35,814 nt of DNA from JAAXGI01 sp963579625 (GTDB taxonomy: Bacteria; Gemmatimonadota; Gemmatimonadetes; Longimicrobiales; Gaopeijiaceae): assembly GCA_963579625.1 (NCBI GenBank), contig CAUZHN010000023.1, forward strand, positions 1-35,814, in the 5' to 3' direction. Each line of letters starts with the position of its first letter. The stretch's first letter is position 1. Positions 1-7,412 of this stretch are shown here, piece after piece. The notes below the pieces were generated by a model, which was not told the origin of the DNA, searched no databases, and saw only the letters and a program-made list of their open reading frames with translations. The position numbers and the translations under genes are program-made.

Positions 1-51
1 CCGACCAGCTTGTTCTGAAGACCCTCTTGCCCCGGCCTAACGCTCGACGAA

Positions 52-153
52 CTACTCCGCGCTCTCGTAGGCTGTCGCCGCGATGGCGGACTCCCGCGAA
101 GGGATGTCCATGAAGCCCAGAGCGAGATCCGTGGAGAAGTGGGCGTAGCCCAC
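52..153 (-). pseudogene. short coding fragment, unknown family
   Basis: A minus-strand frame ending in TAG at 52-54 reads as plausible protein (starting VGYAHFSTDL and ending AYESAE) with GC-rich third codon positions. The frame is closed by a stop about 35 nt upstream of a possible GTG at 151-153, and I see no ribosome-binding site. It looks like the C-terminal remnant of a decayed gene, or a very short gene. I do not recognise the family. The rest of the first 260 bases shows nothing else I can support. Confidence 0.25.
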
Positions 154-262
154 GGGTCTATGACGGTGTTGTTTCCTGGGCTTAGTGAGCGACTATGAGC
201 TGCAACGAGCCTCCACGCTTAAGGTTTCGTTCTGCGAAGCGCTGGGGCTATCTAGAACCTCG

Positions 263-1126
263 CTACCCCTTGTCCGAAGGGAGTGTGCGCGAATTTGTTT
301 CGGGTGGTTTTCCGCTTCTGGTCACACTCCGCAACGGCGTCAGCATCATCCCTCGAAGTGTCCTCCACTCCTTCTCCTCAACTCCGAGCCCCAGCCGAAT
401 CTGACGCGGATTCTTTCGCAGGCGAAAACTGCGGAAGATTCGGTCCCACACGGAAAAAATACTCGAGTAGTTCGAATCGGTCTCTGGCTGCCAGTCTGAG
501 TGATGCACCCAGTGCATCCAGGGAGTGACGATCACCGTCCTGAGCCAGCGATCTAGTCGCTCTGGAACCTGGATGTTGCTGTGATGAAAGAGGATAATCG
601 GCAGAAGGATTGTCTCGTAGGCAAGAAGGTGTGGGATCGTGAATCCGAGGAGCGGAAGAACCGCTAGCCTTGCCACGGACGAAAAGACGATCTCGCCGGT
701 ATGGAAGCGGAGCGCTGCACTGGCGTCCAGATCAGCATCAGTGTGGTGGACTGCGTGGAAGCGCCACAGGAAGGGAATCCGGTGGTTAAGGCGGTGCCAG
801 AGGTATTGCCATGCATCGAAAACCACGACCGCGACGATCAGGGTTGCCCAAGCGGGGAGATCAATCTGGTTGAGGAGGCCGAACTCGCGGTTACTCGCCC
901 ACAGTGTGACCGCGAGAGTAGCTGTGGCAAAAACTATAGGGACGATGAGGGCGTTGAACGCCCCCAGCAAGAGATTTGCGAGGTCGTGTCGGGCTCGGTG
1001 CTCTCGTCCCTCGAACATCGGGATGAGCCCCTCGAGGCTCCAGAGGAGCGCTAGGCATACTGCGGAAACCAGGGGCGTCGCGAGATCGTCTGGAATCATC
1101 CATACTCGGCGGGTTGAGCTGAACAT
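263..1126 (-). CDS. sterol desaturase / fatty acid hydroxylase family membrane protein
   Basis: This is an integral-membrane di-iron oxygenase of the fatty acid hydroxylase superfamily (287 aa, a usual length for bacterial members). The family's histidine clusters are visible: WHRLNH after the third hydrophobic segment, HAVHHTD about ten residues later, a lone FHHSN in the middle, and HWVHHS near the C-terminus. These bind the two irons that activate O2 to hydroxylate or desaturate a lipid. Hydrophobic stretches before and between the boxes fit four membrane passes with a cytoplasmic active site. The substrate (sterol, hopanoid, carotenoid or fatty acid) cannot be told from sequence. A later start at the methionine of MIPDDL is also possible. 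The gene begins inside a decayed serine-hydrolase remnant on the same strand. Confidence 0.88.
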   Translation of the reverse strand: MFSSTRRVWMIPDDLATPLVSAVCLALLWSLEGLIPMFEGREHRARHDLANLLLGAFNALIVPIVFATATLAVTLWASNREFGLLNQIDLPAWATLIVAVVVFDAWQYLWHRLNHRIPFLWRFHAVHHTDADLDASAALRFHTGEIVFSSVARLAVLPLLGFTIPHLLAYETILLPIILFHHSNIQVPERLDRWLRTVIVTPWMHWVHHSDWQPETDSNYSSIFSVWDRIFRSFRLRKNPRQIRLGLGVEEKEWRTLRGMMLTPLRSVTRSGKPPETNSRTLPSDKG

Positions 1127-1356
1127 GATATCACGCGGCCGATCCGCTGTAATCCAAGGGCTGTGGAGCCCCCTGCGATCGACCTCGTGGAAGGGCAGCC
1201 CTCGGAAATCCCCCCGATTCGCTGGAGGCGTTCAGAAGACAACCCGACTTCCTCCAGTACGGTGAGAGGCAGGGGCTGTGCAGACAAGGGGGGGACGATC
1301 AGAACGACAAGGCCGAGAGCGACCGTTACACTTCCAGTCATCCCAAGCCTCCCCAT
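1096..1356 (-). pseudogene. 5' remnant of a serine hydrolase (beta-lactamase family) gene
   Basis: The frame starting at the ATG at 1354-1356 gives a good signal peptide (MGRLGMTGSVTVALGLVVLI, ending ...LSAQ) and then LEEVGLSSERLQRIG. That string matches the usual N-terminus of secreted class C beta-lactamase-like serine hydrolases, which read EEVGLSSERL. Homology fades about 20 residues later and the frame closes at 1096, inside the start of the desaturase gene. No SxxK or YxN motif follows, so only the signal peptide and first helix survive. Family assignment rests on this short N-terminal signature. Confidence 0.5.
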
Positions 1357-1612
1357 TTCAAGGTATGAGCCAGAATCGGTGCAGGGTGTTACGACTGGCA
1401 GGGCTCCCGAGTGACGCATTCGTTCAGAGTATGCAGTGAGTATCGAACCCGCGAGACTGGAGCGTGTAATTAGGGCTAGGTTCAGGCCATCTCCTGCTGC
1501 GAGTGGGCTAGGAGAATCGTATATTGAAAGTTTCTGTTTTCAAACTGGCTGGATTGGGTGATGGAGCGCATATTCGAAGGGTATGCTCCAACGAAAACTA
1601 GGGGGTTGAGTA

Positions 1613-2494
1613 ATGATGAGCGTTGTTAGATCTGTGATTCGCACTCTCTTCCAGGTCAGCATTACAGCCTTTCTCTTGGCAACCTTCGTCCCGGCCTACG
1701 GTTGGGCGCAGGGCACGGACATTCCCAGAACTGCTTCGGGACAACCGGACATGAATGGGATTTGGCAGGCTCTGGGTAACGACCACTGGGATATTGAGCC
1801 GCATCAGGCTAGTGCTGCCATTGCCATGCGGCCCGGCCCTTTGGGGGCAGTGCCCGCGGAAGAGGTGGTGGCTTTCGGTGCGGTTGGCTCTGTACCCCCA
1901 GGGATGGGTATCGTGGATGGCAGCGAGATTCCCTACCTACCCCAGGCACGTGCTCTGAGGGACGACAACCGAGAGAACTGGCTCACGCGTGACCCAGAGA
2001 TCAAATGCTACCTTCCAGGGGTCCCGCGTGCGACTTACATGCCATTCCCGTTCCAGATTTTCCAGAGCGAGAGCGCATTTTTCATCACGTACGAGTATGC
2101 TGGTGCGGACCGTAACATCTACTTAGAGGACCCAGGCCCACCACAAGTAGACTCGTGGATGGGCCAGTCGGTCGGACACTGGGAAGGCGATACCTTTGTC
2201 GTCGAGGCGACCGGATTCAACGGTCAGGCGTGGTTCGACCGTGCGGGGAACCACGCGAGTTGGCAGCTCAGGGTCGTGGAGAGATACACGATGACGAGCC
2301 CCGACCACATCCTCTACGAAGCCACGATGGAGGATCCGAACACCTTCTCTCGCCCGTGGACGATACGCCTACCTCTGTATCGACACATCAACCCCGACGC
2401 GCGGATCGGAGTTTTCAAGTGCGTTGAGTTTGTGGAAGAACTCTTGTACGGACAGTATCGCAAGACACCCGTCGGAACAGAGGACGTAAGATGA
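1613..2494 (+). CDS. secreted protein of unknown function (PDMNGIW / VGHWEGDTFVVE family)
   Basis: A 293-aa exported protein. The start ATG follows AGGGGG at a good spacing, and an N-terminal signal peptide ends near YGWAQG. The mature part opens with ASGQPDMNGIWQ. It carries the motifs of a large uncharacterised family common in Acidobacteriota, Gemmatimonadota and marine gammaproteobacteria: PFPFQIFQS, then SVGHWEGDTFVVEATGF, then LRVVERYTM and LYEATMEDP. No catalytic residues can be named. A second, broken member lies at 3178-3814, and a DUF6152 gene, a frequent companion, sits between them on the same strand. The three look like one former transcription unit. Confidence 0.8.
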   Translation: MMSVVRSVIRTLFQVSITAFLLATFVPAYGWAQGTDIPRTASGQPDMNGIWQALGNDHWDIEPHQASAAIAMRPGPLGAVPAEEVVAFGAVGSVPPGMGIVDGSEIPYLPQARALRDDNRENWLTRDPEIKCYLPGVPRATYMPFPFQIFQSESAFFITYEYAGADRNIYLEDPGPPQVDSWMGQSVGHWEGDTFVVEATGFNGQAWFDRAGNHASWQLRVVERYTMTSPDHILYEATMEDPNTFSRPWTIRLPLYRHINPDARIGVFKCVEFVEELLYGQYRKTPVGTEDVR

Positions 2495-2633
2495 TCTAAG
2501 ATTGCCCGACTGCCTGGGACCCAGGATAGGTGATTCATGTGGCAGCTGGGAGGGTGATGTGCTACGTTCCGAACGGTACGCGTTACCGAGAGGGCTTGGA
2601 GACTCAGGAGGAATTTGAACCAAGGTGGCCATC

Positions 2634-3098
2634 ATGCAACTGAGATTGATTTATGGGACATTAGTGGTGGGCGCGCTGGCCCTCCTTGTTTACGCTGTGC
2701 CAGTGGTGGCCCACCATGCTTTTGGCGCGGAGTTCGATGCCGACGCTCCGATTCGGCTACAGGGTAACGTCGTGAGGGTCGAGTGGGTGAACCCGCACTC
2801 GTGGATTCACATTGAGGTAGATGAAGGACCACTTTCCGGTGAGACGGAAGTCTGGATGGTAGAGGGAGGTACGCCCAACACGCTCCTGCGCCGAGGGCTT
2901 CGTCGAGAGTGTCTGCAGATTGGCATGGAGTTGATCGTCGACGGTTACCAGGCGAAGGACCACACGCTGACCCGCGCCAACGGGCGAGATGTCACGTTTA
3001 CCGACGGCCAGAAGTTCTTCTTAGGCTCGTCAGGTACAGGTGCTCCGGAGGACGGTGCCGAGGCCAGGTCCCGTGGGGATGGTGACGGGAGATGCTGA
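2634..3098 (+). CDS. DUF6152 family exported protein
   Basis: The protein has an N-terminal signal peptide and the DUF6152 hallmark AHHAFGAEFDADAPIRLQG, then VVRVEWVNPHSWIHIEV. This is a small beta-rich periplasmic fold of unknown role. The C-terminus adds about 25 charged residues beyond the usual end. An in-frame GTG lies nine bases upstream at 2625. I prefer the ATG at 2634 because AAGG sits about eight bases before it, while the stronger AGGAGG at 2606 is too far from either start to decide. It lies 140 bp after the secreted-protein gene on the same strand. The family often occurs beside DUF6644 proteins, which are present here at 3840-4841. Confidence 0.8.
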   Translation: MQLRLIYGTLVVGALALLVYAVPVVAHHAFGAEFDADAPIRLQGNVVRVEWVNPHSWIHIEVDEGPLSGETEVWMVEGGTPNTLLRRGLRRECLQIGMELIVDGYQAKDHTLTRANGRDVTFTDGQKFFLGSSGTGAPEDGAEARSRGDGDGRC

Positions 3099-3177
3099 CG
3101 GGGTAACCCGCAGGGGGAAAACGATGATCCTGCTTTTCACCGCGGCGCTTTGAGGGGCAGCTCTTTCGAAGGGAAAG

Positions 3178-3814
3178 GTGATCAGGCGTTATTGTGCTTC
3201 CCTTCTAGCTCTTTGTGCGGCAAGAGCGCCGGGAGTTCAACCACCAAATCGGCGAGGCCGACCACCCCAAGAACCTATCTCTGATCGTACGCTGCCTCAT
3301 GTTCGGCTCGAACGTCGGCCCGCCGATGGTCCCCCAACGGCGCCTACAACAACTACTACTACTACACGATCGTCCAGACGGCGGATTGCGTGGTGATCCA
3401 AGCCGAGGTGGTCCACGACACTCGAATCATTCGGGTCGGCGATGGACCACGGTTGCCCGATCACGTACGTCCGTAGATGGGCGATTCTTGGGGGGTTGGT
3501 GGGAGGGTAATGTGCTGGTCGTCGAGACGACCAATATGTATTCCCTTCATACGTTCCTCGGAATTCGACCGACGAAGGATCTGAAGGTGATCGAGCGGTT
3601 CACCAGGGTCGACCAGGAGACCATCCTTTACGAGTTCACGATCAAGACCTGACCACTTACACTGAGCCATGGGGGGGCCGAGATCCCGATGAAGGCGTTC
3701 CACGGCCAGCTCTACAAGTGCGCCTGTCACGAGGCAAACCAAGAAGAGCTTGGCAGCCCAGCGCCTGGATGACCGACGACCTACACCGACAGCTACTTCG
3801 GACTGGAGTGGTGA
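3178..3814 (+). pseudogene. broken paralogue of the secreted protein at 1613-2494
   Basis: Family motifs can be followed through three reading frames. A signal-like start (GTG at 3178) is followed by DHPKNLSLIVRCLMFGS, then in another frame YNNYYYYTIVQTADCVVIQA to LPDHVRP and an in-frame TAG at 3474-3476. It then reads WWEGNVLVVETTN to VIERFTRVDQETILYEFTIK, then a shifted TTYTEPWG, then AEIPMKAFHGQLYKCACHEAN. A second in-frame TGA lies at 3770, and the read-on C-terminus YTDSYFGLEW ends at TGA 3812-3814. About 150 residues normally present after the signal peptide are missing. One shift coincides with a run of seven G at 3671-3677, so an assembly error there is possible, but at least five separate lesions argue for real decay. 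Confidence 0.8.
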
Positions 3815-3839
3815 CGAGGCACGAGACCGCGAGCACCCG

Positions 3840-4316
3840 TTACGAGAGCAATCCGATTAGGCGCCCTTCCACGGCTATCCACGTCCAGAGGCCTATGGAC
3901 ACGAGCCCCACGACCTTGCCCCAGATCGGTCCCACTCTCGCCTCGTCCGCCATGGTCACCTTGTGTCGAAGCGTGAAGGTGAAGATCAACGTGACCAGAA
4001 GGAGCCTCATCTTCATCCAAAAGAACGGGCTGTAATACTCTCTGATGGGGAGGGACAGGACCTGCGGAATGCCGGTAAGCAGCATGCAGATGAGTGCGCC
4101 GATCAGCCACGGCCGCGCATCGCGCGCGACTCTGGCCACCGGCTGCTGCGTCATCCCGCGGCCGAGCAGTCGCACGTCGACGATGAGCAGTGAGCCGAAC
4201 AGGATGACCAGCGCCATAATGTGCATCACGTTGATCAGCGGCGCAGCATATGATGAAGTACTGATCCAGTCGCCGACCCGGAGGCCATCCAACCACTCGA
4301 AGAGAGGTAGTAGCAT
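3840..4316 (-). CDS. DUF6644 family membrane protein (second of a tandem pair)
   Basis: A 158-aa integral membrane protein with four hydrophobic helices. It shares a layout with its upstream neighbour at 4329-4841: a first helix with NVMHIMALVILFG followed by DVRLLGRG, a middle helix ending in Q, then WMKMRLLLV and LRHKV, then a final helix with W and a C-terminal GRLIGLL. His32 and His118 are in equivalent places in both paralogues (spacing 86 here, 85 there), which would suit ligands for a haem or metal, but this is inference. It follows the neighbour by 12 bp, so the two are co-transcribed. The function of the family is not known to me. Confidence 0.75.
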   Translation of the reverse strand: MLLPLFEWLDGLRVGDWISTSSYAAPLINVMHIMALVILFGSLLIVDVRLLGRGMTQQPVARVARDARPWLIGALICMLLTGIPQVLSLPIREYYSPFFWMKMRLLLVTLIFTFTLRHKVTMADEARVGPIWGKVVGLVSIGLWTWIAVEGRLIGLLS

Positions 4317-4328
4317 GAGATCGGAGGC

Positions 4329-4841
4329 CTACTCGAAGGTCAGCCAGTCGTAGGCCGTCAATCGGCCGAAGGCCACGATACAGGCCCACATGGCCAGGGA
4401 CAGCACGCCCGCCACCTTCGCTCTGAGAGGCGGGCTGGCGGTATGCCACTTGGCGACTGAGCGATAGGTCGTGAGATGAAAGAGGAGTGCGTTCACGCCA
4501 GCCAGCACTATCAACGCCATCTTGATCCAGTAGAGCACCTTCCCGAAGTAACGCATCGGCTGTGCGTAGAAGAGCAGAAGTCCGGCGAGGAAGGTCACTA
4601 CCATACCCACCATTTGCCACGGAAAGAGCCGCGCCTGGACCTCAGAGAAGGGAGTGCCTCGGTACGCGACGCCGAGGAGGCGTAGGTCCATCATCACGAC
4701 GAGCCCGGCGAACATCGCTAGCGAGATGAGGTGGATCGTCAGCAAGACCGGGAAGGCGTAGAGGTGCTCGCGCATGGCGATGCTGCTTGGGAATGCGTCC
4801 ACCCACTCGAACCAGCTGCGCAGACTCATGGGCTCATGCAC
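4329..4841 (-). CDS. DUF6644 family membrane protein (first of a tandem pair)
   Basis: A 170-aa membrane protein with four predicted helices, paralogous to the next gene. The signature is LTIHLISLAMFAGLVVMMDL followed by RLLG, with YWIKMALIV and LLFHLTTY later. His37 and His122 are the residues kept in both copies. An alternative start is the methionine four residues in (MSLRSW). The gene lies about 70 bp downstream of a cytochrome c gene on the same strand, so the pair probably belongs to the cytochrome operon read from 6851 leftwards. A role as a membrane redox partner of the cytochromes is possible but unproven. Confidence 0.77.
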   Translation of the reverse strand: MHEPMSLRSWFEWVDAFPSSIAMREHLYAFPVLLTIHLISLAMFAGLVVMMDLRLLGVAYRGTPFSEVQARLFPWQMVGMVVTFLAGLLLFYAQPMRYFGKVLYWIKMALIVLAGVNALLFHLTTYRSVAKWHTASPPLRAKVAGVLSLAMWACIVAFGRLTAYDWLTFE

Positions 4842-4914
4842 AAGGTGAAGTATGGCCCAGCGTCGCCGGTTCGGGCACCGACTACTAGGCTGATGTCAGA
4901 CGTGAGGCAAACGG

Positions 4915-5421
4915 TCAAGGCGTGCAGCGTGGTTCCGCATCGCGATACACCTCGTGGCAGACATAACACGCTTCTGCGAGGTCGTTGGTGGCGTCACTCG
5001 CAGCTTCTTGGTTTCTGGCCCGCGCCGCGACCAGCATGACGTCAGCCGCGTCCTTCAGCCCCTCGACGAACACGGGCCAATCGGCTTGTCCCACTGGCAC
5101 CAGCCGACCGTTCTCGCAACGGCGTCCGGGGATCGTGATGAGGTTGGCCGACTCACTCAAGGCGATCGCCGCGTTCTCGACCACCTGCCAGCCCGCATAG
5201 ATGCCGGAGAAGGTCGCCGTGGCACCTAGCCCCCCGTCTACTGGTGGCGGATTGTCGGGATCGATCGACTGGACGTCGAACAGGATGTTGGAGTTCGGGA
5301 ACAGGATGCCCCGCATCACCTGCGCAAGGTTGCCCATGGGTTCGGGAGCGGGCGGGCCTTCCGTGCTCGGGCTCGTGCACGCGGCGAGCAACAGTACAAA
5401 AGCGATGCCGACGAATCGCAT
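4915..5421 (-). CDS. class II-like cytochrome c lipoprotein
   Basis: A 168-aa lipoprotein. The start at 5421 is chosen because GAAAGG precedes it and because it places a lipobox (LLLAAC, Cys15) at the right depth; an upstream in-frame ATG would bury it. A single haem-c motif, CYVCH at about residues 152-156, lies near the C-terminus followed by EVYR, the arrangement of class II cytochromes (cytochrome c'/c556 type, a four-helix bundle). The helical middle has the recurring SESANLITIPGR, which is matched in both other cytochromes here. It probably anchors to a membrane and carries electrons in the periplasm. There is an extra cysteine at residue 166 next to the C-terminus. Confidence 0.8.
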   Translation of the reverse strand: MRFVGIAFVLLLAACTSPSTEGPPAPEPMGNLAQVMRGILFPNSNILFDVQSIDPDNPPPVDGGLGATATFSGIYAGWQVVENAAIALSESANLITIPGRRCENGRLVPVGQADWPVFVEGLKDAADVMLVAARARNQEAASDATNDLAEACYVCHEVYRDAEPRCTP

Positions 5422-5671
5422 AGCACACCTTTCGAAGAATACATAATGGACAGGCGTTGGAACGCCTTCAACAAACCGGCGACATCGGTGGTTGTCAATA
5501 GTCGCTCGACGACTCAAGCTTATGGGTCCGGTGAAGTGGATCCGACCAGCGCTCCGTCTTGATCAATGTGATCATATCTGATCGTATTAGGACAGGACGA
5601 GGGGTGATCTCGGGGATGCTCACGGCGCAACGTCCACGTATGTTGCGGATAACACATGCCGGGAGGGATCT

Positions 5672-5839
5672 GTGGAAGACAGCGGCCTCAATGAGCCCGA
5701 GGGGAAGGTGGGAGACAGACCTTTCAGCCGCCTTGCTCTGGTGTTCGGAGTGGGTTTTGCGTGTATTTTTCTCGCATGGACGATCATGCGGACGATCTCG
5801 GAGGGGTTCGGCTGGCCGTACTATGGCTGGCCCTACTAG
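5672..5839 (+). CDS. small single-pass membrane protein, 55 aa
   Basis: This frame begins with GTG at 5672 preceded by GGGAGGG at a spacing of about five bases. It encodes a charged N-terminus (EDSGLNEPEGK), one strong transmembrane segment (LALVFGVGFACIFLAWTIM) and a short aromatic tail GWPYYGWPY before TAG. The tail is written by a 15-bp unit repeated at 5810, 5825 and 5840. It lies alone on the plus strand between two minus-strand cytochrome genes. I know no family for it. Support is the ribosome-binding site, the clean membrane helix and a sensible codon pattern; against it are its small size and unknown conservation. Confidence 0.5.
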   Translation: MEDSGLNEPEGKVGDRPFSRLALVFGVGFACIFLAWTIMRTISEGFGWPYYGWPY

Positions 5840-5854
5840 GGCTGGCCGTAGTTC
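5810..5854 (+). repeat. three 15-bp tandem repeats (GGCTGGCC...)
   Basis: The units start at 5810, 5825 and 5840 and share GGCTGGCC(G/C)TA. The first two encode GWPYY and GWPY of the small membrane protein, whose stop codon is the end of unit two. The third unit lies beyond the stop. Unit length is a multiple of three, so copy-number change would alter the tail without shifting the frame. Confidence 0.7.
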
Positions 5855-5919
5855 ACGCTCGTCACCAGGACCTGAGCCGTCCAATCCACTCGAAGAAACG
5901 TTGTATCGAGATCTAGCTG

Positions 5920-6402
5920 CTAGTTGATCTGGTCAGCTGGATTGAGCGTCTGGACTGCGTACACCGCGTGGCAATTTGTGCAGGCGAAGTAGATCTCGGC
6001 ACCCATGTCGAAAACGCCTTGCTCGTCCCGGGCCTCGGCTGCCGCGATCGCCCGACGCCCGACGTCTATCATCGACTGTGACATACCCATCCATGCCTCC
6101 TCGTCCACTGCGCGACCATCCATCATCAGCAAGTTCCCCGACTCGGCGATCATGAACGCTGCGTTTCGCACCGCCTCCCACTCTTCCAGCGAGCCAGGCC
6201 GGATTTCAGTGGTGCCACTCGCGTCGATTATCCAGCCTACAGCATCCCAGTAGATCTCAGCTGCAGGATCCAGGATTGAAGCCATCAACTGCTGCGTATC
6301 GGCCACGGCCGTGAACGGCACTGATGAACCTTCCGAGGCATCGGATGCGCATCCTGAAAGCAGGATGAGCACGGCCAGCGGGAAGTGCCGTCTTGTTCTC
6401 AT
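5920..6402 (-). CDS. class II-like cytochrome c lipoprotein
   Basis: A 160-aa lipoprotein with lipobox LLSGC (Cys18) and one haem-c site CTNCH at about residues 141-145 followed by AVYAV. Start 6402 is supported by GGGAGG five bases upstream and lies just 2 bp after the stop of the preceding cytochrome, so the two are translated from one message. Like its neighbours it has the helical pattern MIAESGNLLMMDGRAVDEEAW, here split around the mature domain. The predicted role is periplasmic electron transfer. The haem motif near the C-terminus is typical of class II cytochromes. Confidence 0.8.
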   Translation of the reverse strand: MRTRRHFPLAVLILLSGCASDASEGSSVPFTAVADTQQLMASILDPAAEIYWDAVGWIIDASGTTEIRPGSLEEWEAVRNAAFMIAESGNLLMMDGRAVDEEAWMGMSQSMIDVGRRAIAAAEARDEQGVFDMGAEIYFACTNCHAVYAVQTLNPADQIN

Positions 6403-6404
6403 GG

Positions 6405-6851
6405 TTACCTCCCGTAACCGGGGTAACCGGGCCTGTAGTGTTGGTGGCAAGTGAGACATGATTGGTAGAGCTGGTCATTGAGTTCCTCGAGCGCTTCCAC
6501 GTTCCTATCCTTTGCCGCGCTAAATGCCGCCTCACCTGCATTGCGCATGAGCTGGGCATCCCTCATCCACTGGTCGTCATCCCAAGCGCGCGCGGGTGTC
6601 ATCAATAGATTGCCCGATTCGGCTAACATGAGCGCCCTGCCTTCGAGTTCAGCCCACTCCTCACCGTTACTGGGTGTTCTGGTGGCAATGTAGAAGATGG
6701 CATCCGAAGCCGGATATATAACTCGCACCATGAGTTCACTCATAGTACCGACCGGTTGTCCACCCGAGTTCGCTTCCGTAGCAGGCTGAGCCTGAGCTGC
6801 CACCATCTGTGGCAGGACAGCTGCCAGGAGCATCACTGCTGATACGCGCAT
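6405..6851 (-). CDS. class II-like periplasmic cytochrome c
   Basis: A 148-aa exported protein with a cleavable signal peptide ending near MVAAQA (not a lipoprotein, unlike the next two). A single CLTCH haem site is at about residues 132-136, followed by QHYRPGYPGYGR. It shares MLAESGNLLMTPARAWDDDQ with the two downstream paralogues. GGGAG lies eight bases before the start. It is probably the first gene of a minus-strand unit of three cytochromes and two DUF6644 proteins ending at 3840. The upstream 115 bp must hold the promoter, but I see no clear -35/-10 pair. Confidence 0.82.
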   Translation of the reverse strand: MRVSAVMLLAAVLPQMVAAQAQPATEANSGGQPVGTMSELMVRVIYPASDAIFYIATRTPSNGEEWAELEGRALMLAESGNLLMTPARAWDDDQWMRDAQLMRNAGEAAFSAAKDRNVEALEELNDQLYQSCLTCHQHYRPGYPGYGR

Positions 6852-7023
6852 CTATATCTCCCTAATCGCAACAACCCCATTTCTAACGCGGTTTGCCGGC
6901 GAATCGCAGGGTCAGTCAGTGCGTAGGTTAGCGCACTCACTTCTTAGTATCAAAGTCTGGGTCCGGAGTGACAGAACAAGATTGGGCTCTCAGGAACGCA
7001 GACAGGATCCGTCACCGACTGAT

Positions 7024-7320
7024 GGAACTCTCGGCATCCCCGATCCTAGTCCGCTGGGCGGTGTCGGCTATATGGGGACTCTGATGACACGTACCCTCCT
7101 GTTCTTCGGGCATAGTGGAAATCGCGCTTCCGAAGAACCTCCAGTTCTATGCTCCTTTGATAAAGTGACCGGAGTTGTCCTGAATACTACCGAGCTTCCC
7201 GTCATTCCAAGAGGGACGCCAATGACGTATATAGCTGACGAAAGGCAGTACTTCGTGATGGCCTATGGTGCAGGCGATGATTCCGGCTCGATCGGGTTGG
7301 TGCTGCCAACAGTTCCGTAA
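7024..7320 (+). pseudogene. 3' remnant of a PQQ-dependent dehydrogenase gene
   Basis: The frame (open from 6919, recognisable from about 7024) reads PLGGVGYMGTLMTRTLLFFG, then SFDKVTGVVLNTTELP, GTPMTYIADERQYFVMAYGA and a final GLVLP. This is the last blade of quinoprotein (PQQ) glucose-dehydrogenase-like enzymes, where the intact gene at 9412-11466 has APMTYMHEGVQYILLP and AALRLP. About 600 upstream residues that would bind PQQ and substrate are absent; the region before it is the promoter side of the cytochromes. It is therefore a truncated leftover, not a functional enzyme. Confidence 0.7.
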
Positions 7321-7412
7321 ACTCCGGGGAGCCTCAGAAGCTCCACCACTCTCTGGAAAGGCTGCTGTTGTGCGGACGTAGATTATGCCAAATTCGTGCT
7401 GCCACCGCCTCC

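Noticed and set aside
639..1265. Long plus-strand open frames opposite the desaturase gene
   Set aside because: Their translations are Arg/Ser/Ala-rich with no motif, while the minus strand shows the complete histidine boxes.
1525..1548. TTGAAA...TTTCAA inverted repeat upstream of the secreted-protein gene
   Set aside because: Short AT-rich dyad with no clear promoter placement; not enough to call an operator.
3793..4620. 275-codon minus-strand frame across the DUF6644 pair
   Set aside because: Low-complexity Arg/His/Gly-rich translation in a shifted frame; the two membrane proteins explain the region.
5559..5927. 122-codon plus-strand frame over the small peptide region
   Set aside because: Its translation is Arg/Ser/Gly-rich without a ribosome-binding site; the 55-codon frame in another phase has both a ribosome-binding site and a membrane helix.
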